The position numbers and the translations under genes were made by a program. Shown in pieces: positions 7,103 through 13,390 of a stretch of 15,163 bases of DNA. The notes under the pieces are model-generated. The model was not told the origin of the DNA. It was given only the letters and a program-made list of their open reading frames with translations, and searched no databases. Positions within the stretch are counted from its first letter, which is position 1, and every line of letters starts with the position of its first letter. Source of the DNA: Prevotella sp. (GTDB lineage Bacteria > Bacteroidota > Bacteroidia > Bacteroidales > Bacteroidaceae); the NCBI GenBank assembly GCA_016283605.1, contig JAEENF010000077.1, positions 1 through 15,163 of the forward strand. The letters run 5' to 3'.

Positions 7103-7814
7103 TGGTCTGAACAGGCATATACCGCTCATCGTCTGTTGGCGTGGACTCGGTCTCAGCCGATCCTTCTGCCTTTACGGGCGTATCTTCCTTGATTTCCTCT
7201 GCTACAGGTATCTCCTGAGCCTTGGCGTATTTTCGTTTCTCATTATGGATCTTCAGTGCATTGATAAGTTCTGTGACACCATAGAGCAAAGTACACCAAC
7301 CCAGAATCAGCATGGCTATCGCAGGAGGTGACATCGGTTTGATAATCACGTAAAGACCCGTAAGAAGAATCAGACAAGGGAATATCCAGTAGCCGAAGCC
7401 TACCTTGCCATATTGACGTGCATTAAGCAGATTCATAAATTGGTTGACGGCTCCCAGAATGAGGATACCTCCGATGATATACATCAGGGCAGTCACAAAG
7501 ACATTCGGTGTCAGTGCTAGCAACAGTCCGAGGATAGCACTGCCGACACCCACGATGGGGAATGTAGGCTTATGGGCCATGATGCGATTGCCTTCGGCAT
7601 CGGTGACATAGGCACCGCCAGGGAGTGTCTCCTGTTTGGAGAACTGCCTGAGGGCATGATAATAAACCACCATCGAGATGATTCCGGATAAAAGGAACAA
7701 GACACCAATGGCAACGGTAATCCATGTCACGGTGTTATCGGGATACTTAATTAGCAAAATACCGATGGCAATAGCACAGAAAGCGCGAAAAACAGAACTC
7801 TGTAATATCTTCAT
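7086..7814 (-). CDS. HdeD/DUF308-like inner-membrane protein
   Basis: This is a 242-residue integral membrane protein. ATG 7814 was chosen because MKILQSSVFRAF leads directly into the first membrane segment; the in-frame extension to 7853 runs through the promoter. Six hydrophobic segments lie at about residues 7-23, 30-52, 85-102, 105-125, 140-158 and 163-185. They are arranged in pairs with small-residue-rich helices, like the HdeD/DUF308 family. A basic stretch (NEKRKYAK, 191-198) is followed by an acidic, Pro/Thr-rich tail (to 242), which probably stays in the cytoplasm. In enterobacteria HdeD is linked to acid resistance, but the role in Bacteroidales is unknown. It is divergent from the histidine phosphatase gene and converges with udk. 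Confidence 0.7.
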   Translation of the reverse strand: MKILQSSVFRAFCAIAIGILLIKYPDNTVTWITVAIGVLFLLSGIISMVVYYHALRQFSKQETLPGGAYVTDAEGNRIMAHKPTFPIVGVGSAILGLLLALTPNVFVTALMYIIGGILILGAVNQFMNLLNARQYGKVGFGYWIFPCLILLTGLYVIIKPMSPPAIAMLILGWCTLLYGVTELINALKIHNEKRKYAKAQEIPVAEEIKEDTPVKAEGSAETESTPTDDERYMPVQTTPDPS

Positions 7815-7842
7815 TTTACCTTTCTTTTCAATTTTTACGTTG

Positions 7843-7850
7843 CAAAGATA
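7843..7850 (-). promoter_or_regulatory. -7 promoter element of the HdeD-like gene
   Basis: The minus strand reads TATCTTTG at 7850-7843, a full match to TAnnTTTG, about 29 bases upstream of ATG 7814. No TTTG is present at the expected -33 distance, where the heptamer repeats lie. Confidence 0.55.
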
Positions 7851-7856
7851 CAAAAA

Positions 7857-7884
7857 GTTTATAGTTTATAGTTTATGGTTTATA
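7857..7884. repeat. Four tandem 7-bp repeats (GTTTATA) in a divergent promoter region
   Basis: GTTTATA occurs at 7857-7863, 7864-7870 and 7878-7884, with the variant GTTTATG at 7871-7877; GTTTTTT follows. The array lies between the -7 boxes of the divergent HdeD-like and histidine phosphatase genes, where both -33 regions should be. A change in copy number would move those regions by 7 bases, so it might tune expression. Confidence 0.8.
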
Positions 7885-7893
7885 GTTTTTTCG

Positions 7894-7901
7894 TAATTTT
7901 G
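7894..7901 (+). promoter_or_regulatory. -7 promoter element of the histidine phosphatase gene
   Basis: TAATTTTG at 7894-7901 matches TAnnTTTG and precedes the ATG at 7920 by 18 bases. The nearest -33-like sequence is TTTA at 7872-7875, inside the heptamer array and 18 bases away, so the -33 match is imperfect. Confidence 0.55.
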
Positions 7902-7919
7902 CAGGAAAATTAGGGAATT

Positions 7920-8426
7920 ATGACCACGTTATACTTAGTCAGACACGGAGAGACGGTTGATAATGTCAATCAGATCATGCAAGGACAGACCCAAGGCAAA
8001 CTGACGGAAAACGGCATCCGACAGGCTCAGGAAGTCAGGGATCAACTGGCATCAGAAGACTTCTCTGCCATCATTTCCAGCGACTTGAAACGGTCAGTGG
8101 ATACAGCGAAGATCATCGCTGAGCCCCATGACTTAGAGGTTGTTCAGACTCCTTTGCTGAGAGAGAGAGACTGGGGTGGATTTACTGGTCGTTTTATCCC
8201 TGAGCTGAAGGGCGAAGTGTGGCCTGATGACATAGAGACATTAGAAAACCTTCTTTCCCGGGCTGGCGAATTCATCGCCTTTGTCAAGAAGACTTATCCA
8301 GGAAAGAAGGTGTTGGCCGTGGGACATGGCATTGTAAACAAAGCTGTCCAGGCTGTATATTATGGAAAACAGATGCACGAGGTACAGCGGATGACCAACG
8401 CTGAGGTCAGAATCCTCGAACTTTAG
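7920..8426 (+). CDS. Histidine phosphatase family protein (phosphoglycerate mutase-like)
   Basis: This is a 168-residue, cytoplasmic member of the histidine phosphatase (branch 1) superfamily. The phospho-acceptor motif RHGE is at 8-11 with His9. Also visible are the Arg of SSDLKRS (Arg58), the acid donor in RERDWGGFTG (Glu82) and the second catalytic His in VGHG (His136). The catalytic set is therefore complete. It is shorter than classical phosphoglycerate mutases (about 230-250) and has no signal peptide, so it is more likely a small-molecule or sugar phosphatase than the glycolytic enzyme; the substrate cannot be told. It converges with the Arg/Gly-rich protein gene, with only 3 bases between their stop codons. 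Confidence 0.85.
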   Translation: MTTLYLVRHGETVDNVNQIMQGQTQGKLTENGIRQAQEVRDQLASEDFSAIISSDLKRSVDTAKIIAEPHDLEVVQTPLLRERDWGGFTGRFIPELKGEVWPDDIETLENLLSRAGEFIAFVKKTYPGKKVLAVGHGIVNKAVQAVYYGKQMHEVQRMTNAEVRILEL

Positions 8427-8429
8427 GTC

Positions 8430-9647
8430 TTATCTGCGTCCACCGAAGTGTCCGCCACCGCCTCCGTGTGAACCACCGCCACTGTGGGAACCGCCGCCAC
8501 GAGAACCTCCTCCGAACGAGCTGCCACCGCGTGAACTGCTACCGCCAAACGAGCTGCTGCGTGAACTGCTGCCGCCTCCGAATGAACGGGATGGAGCAGA
8601 GCTATGGCTGCTGCTGCCGAATGAACGGGAAGGAGAGGAACTGCCACTGCCGAATGAGCGTGAGGGGCTTGAACTGCGGCTGCTGCCAAAGTTGCGAGAG
8701 GGTGATGAACTGCTACCTCTGTCGATTGAACGGTTAGGCATGGAGCTTCCTCTGTCAATGGAGCGGTTTGGCATTGAACTACCTCTGTCGATTGAACGGT
8801 TGGGCATAGAACTACCTCTGTCTATAGAGCGATCTGGCATTGAACTGCCTCTGTCGATTGAACGGTTGGGCATAGAACTACCTCTGTCTATAGAGCGATC
8901 TGGCATTGAACTGCCTCTGTCGATCGAACGGTTCGGAGTCGAGCCTATTCTTCCACTGCGATCCTCCAAGCGTCCGCTACGGTTGCCTTCCATTCTTCCA
9001 CTGCGATTGCCCTCCATTCTTCCACTGCGGTTCTCCAGACGACCTCCACCACGATTACCTTCGAACCTTCCACCACGGTTTGGAGCTCCTGTGATGCGTG
9101 TAGAGCTGTGGCGTCCATCGCGGAAATCACCACGGTTCCAGCGGTCGTGCATGCCGAAATGTTCTCTTCTGGGGCTGCGGAAGTGTTCACGACGTCCTAC
9201 ATAGTAGCTGCGTCCGCCATTCATGTGCCAGGCATGACCTCCGCGATAGGTAGCGTAGAAGTGAGGACGACCAAAGTAGAAATAGTCGCGATGCGGATAA
9301 CGGGCATAGATGCGGAAGTGCCAGTAACCGGCATCCCAGTATAGCGGACGATAGAAATAGGTCGCTGCCAAGAAGGCTTCCCACTGCCAGTCGAGCAGGA
9401 TATAGCTCAGGTCGAGGTTACGACGCTCCCAATAGGGACCGAAGACATCAGCGCGTCCTGTGACACCCATCAGATAGTCGAGATTGATCTCGTAGGCAGC
9501 CTCGTATTGCTCATCAGTAAGGTTGAGCTCATAGGCCATCTTGTCTGTCAGGAACAGAGCCTCGTTACGGGCCTGCTCAAAACTCATTGCGTTCATCTGA
9601 ACGGTCATCGTCAGCATCGCAATCAGGGTCATCATCATCTTCTTCAT
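8430..9647 (-). CDS. Secreted Arg/Ser/Gly-rich repeat protein
   Basis: This is a 405-residue protein of unknown function with a distinct layout. It has a Met-rich signal peptide (1-20) and a small helical region (FEQARNEALFLTDKMAYELN, LTDEQYEAAYEIN, about 23-60) with an LTDEQ motif that loosely recalls Spy/CpxP-like proteins. A Tyr/Trp/Arg-rich stretch follows (70-150), then Arg/Gly-rich octad-like repeats (GNRSGRME, about 195-235). Seven 11-residue repeats (NRSIDRGSSMP, about 239-315) come next, then SPSRSFGS-type repeats and a Gly/His-rich C-terminus ending GGRR. The C-terminal 250 residues are strongly basic and probably disordered. The protein is probably periplasmic or surface-associated; binding of nucleic acid or acidic polysaccharide is a guess from charge. 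A well-formed promoter lies upstream. No shadow frame has comparable evidence. Confidence 0.8.
   Translation of the reverse strand: MKKMMMTLIAMLTMTVQMNAMSFEQARNEALFLTDKMAYELNLTDEQYEAAYEINLDYLMGVTGRADVFGPYWERRNLDLSYILLDWQWEAFLAATYFYRPLYWDAGYWHFRIYARYPHRDYFYFGRPHFYATYRGGHAWHMNGGRSYYVGRREHFRSPRREHFGMHDRWNRGDFRDGRHSSTRITGAPNRGGRFEGNRGGGRLENRSGRMEGNRSGRMEGNRSGRLEDRSGRIGSTPNRSIDRGSSMPDRSIDRGSSMPNRSIDRGSSMPDRSIDRGSSMPNRSIDRGSSMPNRSIDRGSSMPNRSIDRGSSSSPSRNFGSSRSSSPSRSFGSGSSSPSRSFGSSSHSSAPSRSFGGGSSSRSSSFGGSSSRGGSSFGGGSRGGGSHSGGGSHGGGGGHFGGRR
8703..8933 (-). repeat. Seven 33-bp tandem repeats with a perfect 66-bp duplication
   Basis: The DNA encodes seven copies of an 11-residue unit, (N/D)RSIDRGSSMP. 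Inside the array, 8782-8847 and 8848-8913 are identical 66-bp blocks, each made of two diverged 33-bp units. The array therefore has a higher-order period and expanded recently by 66 bp. Every unit is a multiple of three, so changes in copy number keep the reading frame. Confidence 0.9.
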
Positions 9648-9696
9648 AATCGTATTCTTTTAATTGTTCGACAATCGTTTTTATTGATTCACGGTG

Positions 9697-9727
9697 CAAA
9701 ATTAAGAAGAAAATGATGCACACCAAA
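9697..9727 (-). promoter_or_regulatory. Promoter of the Arg/Ser/Gly-rich protein gene
   Basis: On the minus strand TTTG at 9727-9724 and TAATTTTG at 9704-9697 are separated by 19 bases, a full Bacteroidetes consensus match. The start codon at 9647 leaves a leader of about 43 bases. Confidence 0.75.
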
Positions 9728-9731
9728 AGGA

Positions 9732-9756
9732 TTTTCCCTAAACGCGTTGGGGAAAA
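9732..9756. promoter_or_regulatory. Inverted repeat upstream of a promoter: operator or hairpin
   Basis: TTTTCCC at 9732-9738 pairs with GGGAAAA at 9750-9756, and the loop contains the 8-base palindrome AACGCGTT (9741-9748). It lies about 41-66 bases upstream of the predicted transcription start of the Arg/Ser/Gly-rich gene, a typical activator site position. It is also 28 bases beyond the stop of the lipocalin-like gene, so it may act as that operon's terminator, although only TCCTTTT follows on the minus strand. Confidence 0.4.
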
Positions 9757-9783
9757 ACCCTATATGTGCTTAATGCAATGATT

Positions 9784-10161
9784 TTAGTATTTATAAAAGC
9801 TGATGATCCGATTGCCTTTGCTGAGTATCAGTTCGTCGCCATTGAGTGTTTCTATCTTTAGGCGGATATTGTCAAAGGGGGCCAGTCCATAGTCGCCTTC
9901 AACCAATAATGTGTCAGATGGAGTGGCTTCAATTGAATAGCACTTGATGTAGAGGCTGTCGCCGACATGTTGGAAATTGCCAAAGACCTCTCCTCTGTTC
10001 AAGATGGCAAACTTAACGAATGTTCCTGAGAAACTGACGTATTTCGTGTCTGATCCTGTCATACGCCACTGCCCCAACAGGTCACCAGCCTCTCTTCCCT
10101 CCTGACAACTAGCCAGAAGAATGCCCAATAATAGTATTGTTGTTTTAAAGAATCTTGCCAT
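9784..10161 (-). CDS. Small lipocalin-like lipoprotein
   Basis: This is a 125-residue lipoprotein. The signal peptide MARFFKTTILLLGILLASC ends in a lipobox with Cys19. The mature part begins with LLGQWRMTGSD, the N-terminal Gly-x-Trp signature of lipocalin-like beta barrels. Alternating strands follow (YVSFSGTFVKFAIL, DSLYIKCYSI, RLKIETLNGDELILS), and it ends in YKY. The fold call is tentative, as the domain is only about 100 residues. The start codon lies inside the wzi-like gene (17-base overlap), indicating translational coupling and a shared function in surface polysaccharide assembly. The ligand is unknown. Confidence 0.75.
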   Translation of the reverse strand: MARFFKTTILLLGILLASCQEGREAGDLLGQWRMTGSDTKYVSFSGTFVKFAILNRGEVFGNFQHVGDSLYIKCYSIEATPSDTLLVEGDYGLAPFDNIRLKIETLNGDELILSKGNRIISFYKY

Positions 10162-11647
10162 GATAACTGATTATTAAATTAAATGTTGAACAGTCGCCGT
10201 AAATGTTTCCTTTGTCGAAAGCGTATGCGGCCGCGAATTGCCAGGCATCGAGGTTGTAGATGCCTTGCACCATAGCGTCGAAGGAGTGATGCTTGTTTAT
10301 CAGAGGAATAGTGTAAGTTCCCCAACCTTCGCGATACGACCCTTTGACGAGGTATGACAGTCTGTCTGTAACATCTCCGTTGATACCTACATGCCAAGCT
10401 TTTACGCGATTGTCCTTGAATCGCAGATCACCATCCTTATTATATATAGGTGAAGCGAGGAGGGCATTGCCAGGCGTCATGCCGTAATGTGCATAACTTC
10501 CGTAGTAGAAATGATTGTAGTAGTTGTCGTTTCCTCTGACCTGATCCGTTACCCGACTTCTGATAGGTTCTGGATAGTCATTGCTGCTCCAGTGCAGAGG
10601 CCCACACTGGTTGGAGGTTTGCAGATATTCTACGACAGCGCCTCGCAGATATTGTTTGCCAGATGACTTATTAGTATATTGGATACCCCAGAGACCATCC
10701 CAGCCGTTACCTTTCCTAATACCTGAACCGTCCTCGAAAGGATTGTCCAGATAAGCCTGCACCTGATGCTGTTTGTTGATGTTCCAGCCAAGTTGGAGAG
10801 TCATCATACCGATGTGGTTGCCATATCGCCAGTCTTCAAAGGCATCGTTTTCGTAGTAGTTGTTATCGCCTACAGGAATGATAACGTTCCAGAAGTCCTT
10901 GAGTTTCGATGGTTTTTCTTTCGTTATAATTTCTCCGTGTTGGTAGACTTTAATGGTACCACCGAAGAAGGCAACATGTTCTATACCAGCAACAACGAAG
11001 AATGGTTTTTCCGGATTAGTCCTGAAGTAAAGGTGCTTCTGGTGATATAATGTGCCTGTTGCATACGAGATATTATTGTCTGGTGCATCGTTGAAGGTAT
11101 TCTCTTTGTAGTCGCTGTCCAGCATTTTACCATAGCCGAAATCAAAGTTAGCCTGTAGCCAGCCTTTGGTGTAGGGAATGGTCCAGAAACCCTTGGTGCC
11201 GAAATGTACTTGTGGTATGGGTTTCGCATTCGCACCTTTGATCAAAGACCCAGAGGAGAGTAATTCATCGCGTATAATGGGTTCCTGTTCGCGCATTCCA
11301 GCCTCCAGGAAGAACGATTTGTAGGAAATGTTCGCGAAAGCCTGTTGCAGAAAAGTCTTATGGTCGGCATGTACAGAAGCAATGCCGTCGACAGTTGCCG
11401 ATAATGTCCAATCCTTATTTAAGGGCTGCTCCAGATTGAGGGCACCACGCAGATAAGCCGTATTAGAACGGGTGCTTAAGATGTGGTGGCGATTGGTGAC
11501 TAACTGATAAGCCGTGTAGCTACCAGTTCCAACTGCAGCTTCCGTCGACAGATCATAGCTGAGACGGGTGTTCAGGGAATCTTGGGCCTTTGCTGGCCCA
11601 TAGCACAGCAGGGAGGCTGATAAAACTATATATTGATGTATCTTCAT
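10145..11647 (-). CDS. Wzi-family capsule assembly outer-membrane protein
   Basis: This is a 500-residue outer-membrane barrel. ATG 11647 was chosen because it gives a clean signal peptide (MKIHQYIVLSASLLCYGPAKA, residues 1-21) and lies 13 bases after the upstream stop codon with AAGGAA before it; the open frame further upstream lies inside the previous gene. Family features are LEAGMREQEP, then DELLSSGSL and NAKPIPQV, a pattern typical of Bacteroidetes Wzi-like proteins, followed by aromatic-rich amphipathic strands to the end. In E. coli, Wzi is an outer-membrane lectin that anchors capsule to the cell. Position directly after the phosphoglycosyl transferase gene fits a role in surface attachment or export of the polysaccharide begun by that enzyme. 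Confidence 0.85.
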   Translation of the reverse strand: MKIHQYIVLSASLLCYGPAKAQDSLNTRLSYDLSTEAAVGTGSYTAYQLVTNRHHILSTRSNTAYLRGALNLEQPLNKDWTLSATVDGIASVHADHKTFLQQAFANISYKSFFLEAGMREQEPIIRDELLSSGSLIKGANAKPIPQVHFGTKGFWTIPYTKGWLQANFDFGYGKMLDSDYKENTFNDAPDNNISYATGTLYHQKHLYFRTNPEKPFFVVAGIEHVAFFGGTIKVYQHGEIITKEKPSKLKDFWNVIIPVGDNNYYENDAFEDWRYGNHIGMMTLQLGWNINKQHQVQAYLDNPFEDGSGIRKGNGWDGLWGIQYTNKSSGKQYLRGAVVEYLQTSNQCGPLHWSSNDYPEPIRSRVTDQVRGNDNYYNHFYYGSYAHYGMTPGNALLASPIYNKDGDLRFKDNRVKAWHVGINGDVTDRLSYLVKGSYREGWGTYTIPLINKHHSFDAMVQGIYNLDAWQFAAAYAFDKGNIYGDCSTFNLIISYHGKIL

Positions 11648-11660
11648 TTCCTTGTCGGAT

Positions 11661-13310
11661 TTAGAATATCTTGCCTGATATGATATTGTAAAACGTCGTA
11701 TATAGGATCTTAACATCCATCCATAGAGACTGGTGCTCAAGATAATAGAGATCGTACTCAAGTCTCTTCAGCATCTTTTCGATGGTATCGGTATAGCCGT
11801 TCTTCAGTGTAGCATAGCTGGTTACTCCAGGACGGATCTGGTAGAGTTTCTCATATCTGGCATCGCGTTCCATGATCTGTTTGATATAGTAGGGCCTTTC
11901 TGGACGATGTCCCACAAACGACATGTCGCCCAAAAATACATTCCATAGTTGGGGAAGTTCATCGAGATGGTGTCTGCGCAGGAGCTTTCCCGTCTTAGTC
12001 ATGCGGTTCTCGTTTTCATGCTGGTATAGCATTTCACCGTCCTTCTCAGCATCAACGACCATCGTGCGGAACTTATAGATGTAGAAAGGCTTGCCGCCCA
12101 AACCGATACGCTCTTGTTTGTAGATGGCAGGACCGCCTCCCATCTTGATGACCAACCAGCACAAGAGGAATAGTGGAGAGAAAATGATGAGGCATAGGGC
12201 TGAGACGATACAGTCGAATGCCCGTTTCATATAGTGACTATCAATATACTGATTGATGCACATGTTGACAAAACAATAGAGCAGAATGTCAATAAGGACG
12301 ATGATAGTTGCTGAAACATGAGGATAGAGCAGATAGTTAACCACAATGTAGGTCATGGCCAGAGCAAGGATGAACAATAGCGCTTGATGCTGACTCATGC
12401 CTGCCTTCATCAGTTTGTGGTGGATATGATTCTTGTCGGCTATAAAGAGTGGCTGCCTGTGGCGCAGACGGTGAAGTGTAACCCTCACGACATCAGCAGT
12501 CGGGACAAACACCAACGTAAATGGAACGATAAAGGCCTCTGGTCTCGTCGGCCAAATATTCGTATTGTTCATTACACATTTAACAGCCAAGAATCCGATA
12601 CAATATCCTAATGAAAGACTGCCAGAGTCACCCATGAAGATTTTCGTGTTCCTATCAGCCTTTCCGAAAATATTGAAGTAGCTGAAGGCTGCCAAAGCTC
12701 CGAGAAGTCCTGCAACAACAATGCTATAGGTCTGCATGAAGACGCTATAGTTCACGAAATAGATTAGGAATCCAGCGAGAGTGAGAATGGACAGACCTGC
12801 AGCCAGACCGTCTATGCCATCGATGAGGTTAATGGCGTTGTCGATGAACACAACGACGAAGATGGTAAGCAGAATACCGGTTACGAAGGGTACTTCATGG
12901 ATCCCGAAGAGCCCATAGAGGTTGTTGACATAGAGTCCGGCGAGAGGCAGGATGGCTGCTGTTCCTATTTGTACGATGAATTTTGATTTGGCATTCAGAC
13001 CGACGAGGTCATCGATAATGCCAGTTAAGTATATGACAATCAGACCAATAATGAAATATCCACTACCGATGGTAATAGGTAGTTTTTCCTGATTTGTCGA
13101 TGAAAAGAAATACAATAGTACGGCAGAGGCCGTCAACATGCTCGGAATGAAAGAGATGCCTCCTAATCTGGGAATAGCCTTCTTATGGACTTTCCGTTCA
13201 TTAGGGATGTCGTAAAGTCTCTTTCGTTTGCAGTAATCAAGAATTACGGGTGTGAAGACAAACCCGCAAATCAGACTTAATATAAAGGCACCGAGTAGAT
13301 ATATCGTCAT
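11661..13310 (-). CDS. Fusion of WecA/MraY-like and WcaJ-like phosphoglycosyl transferases
   Basis: This is a 549-residue inner-membrane protein joining two unrelated enzyme types that transfer a sugar-1-phosphate from a nucleotide sugar to undecaprenyl phosphate. Residues 1-350 are a multi-spanning WecA/MraY-like transferase, with the Asp pair in GIIDDLVGL (100-101), NLIDGIDGLA (161-170), MGDSG (226-230) and HIHH (295-298). Residues 361-549 are a complete single-membrane-anchor WcaJ-like transferase: MKRAFD start, hydrophobic anchor, YKQERIG, KFRTM, the catalytic Asp-Glu in LDELPQLWN (450-451) and SFVGHRPER. The usual Pro of the VGPRP motif is His here. Both active sites look intact, with no frameshift at the junction. 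It starts lipid-linked glycan synthesis for the polysaccharide that the downstream Wzi protein handles. No convincing promoter is visible in the 80 bases upstream. Confidence 0.9.
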   Translation of the reverse strand: MTIYLLGAFILSLICGFVFTPVILDYCKRKRLYDIPNERKVHKKAIPRLGGISFIPSMLTASAVLLYFFSSTNQEKLPITIGSGYFIIGLIVIYLTGIIDDLVGLNAKSKFIVQIGTAAILPLAGLYVNNLYGLFGIHEVPFVTGILLTIFVVVFIDNAINLIDGIDGLAAGLSILTLAGFLIYFVNYSVFMQTYSIVVAGLLGALAAFSYFNIFGKADRNTKIFMGDSGSLSLGYCIGFLAVKCVMNNTNIWPTRPEAFIVPFTLVFVPTADVVRVTLHRLRHRQPLFIADKNHIHHKLMKAGMSQHQALLFILALAMTYIVVNYLLYPHVSATIIVLIDILLYCFVNMCINQYIDSHYMKRAFDCIVSALCLIIFSPLFLLCWLVIKMGGGPAIYKQERIGLGGKPFYIYKFRTMVVDAEKDGEMLYQHENENRMTKTGKLLRRHHLDELPQLWNVFLGDMSFVGHRPERPYYIKQIMERDARYEKLYQIRPGVTSYATLKNGYTDTIEKMLKRLEYDLYYLEHQSLWMDVKILYTTFYNIISGKIF

Positions 13311-13390
13311 ACGCTATTCCTATTTATATATATAACTCCTAAGGGATTGTTTTATTGTATCTAAAACAGTATTTTTTTTGTCTTTGTCGA
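13311..13390. other. Short intergenic region before the fusion transferase gene
   Basis: This 80-base, very A/T-rich gap holds an alternating TA tract (about 13325-13334) and an eight-T run on the plus strand (13372-13379). I see no TAnnTTTG box on the minus strand and no terminator hairpin. AGGA with a spacing of 7 bases before the ATG may serve as a weak ribosome binding site. The polysaccharide operon may therefore rely on an atypical promoter or on read-through from the vapE-like gene. Confidence 0.5.

Noticed and set aside
7815..7853. N-terminal extension of the HdeD-like protein
   Set aside because: It would translate the -7 promoter box and adds a Lys-rich stretch before the first membrane helix.
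8703..8933. CRISPR-like regular 33-bp spacing
   Set aside because: The units are contiguous with no unique spacers, are coding and in frame, and there are no cas genes.
8692..9204. Long plus-strand open frame with a regular LPLSIERLGIE-type repeat opposite the 33-bp repeats
   Set aside because: It is the antisense image of the repeat array. The minus strand has a signal peptide, a promoter and a non-repeat N-terminal domain; this frame has none of these.
11648..11761. N-terminal extension of the Wzi-like protein into the preceding gene
   Set aside because: ATG 11647 gives a proper signal peptide; the extension lies mostly inside the transferase gene.
12220..12240. Two separate genes (WecA-like, then WcaJ-like from ATG 12230) instead of a fusion
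   Set aside because: The frame runs through the junction with no stop, and no ribosome binding site is evident before the internal ATG, so a fusion is the simplest reading. Internal initiation cannot be excluded.
13321..13390. Invertible promoter or UpxY-type regulator for the polysaccharide operon
   Set aside because: No inverted repeats, recombinase gene or NusG-like gene is present in the window, and no clear promoter could be found to invert.
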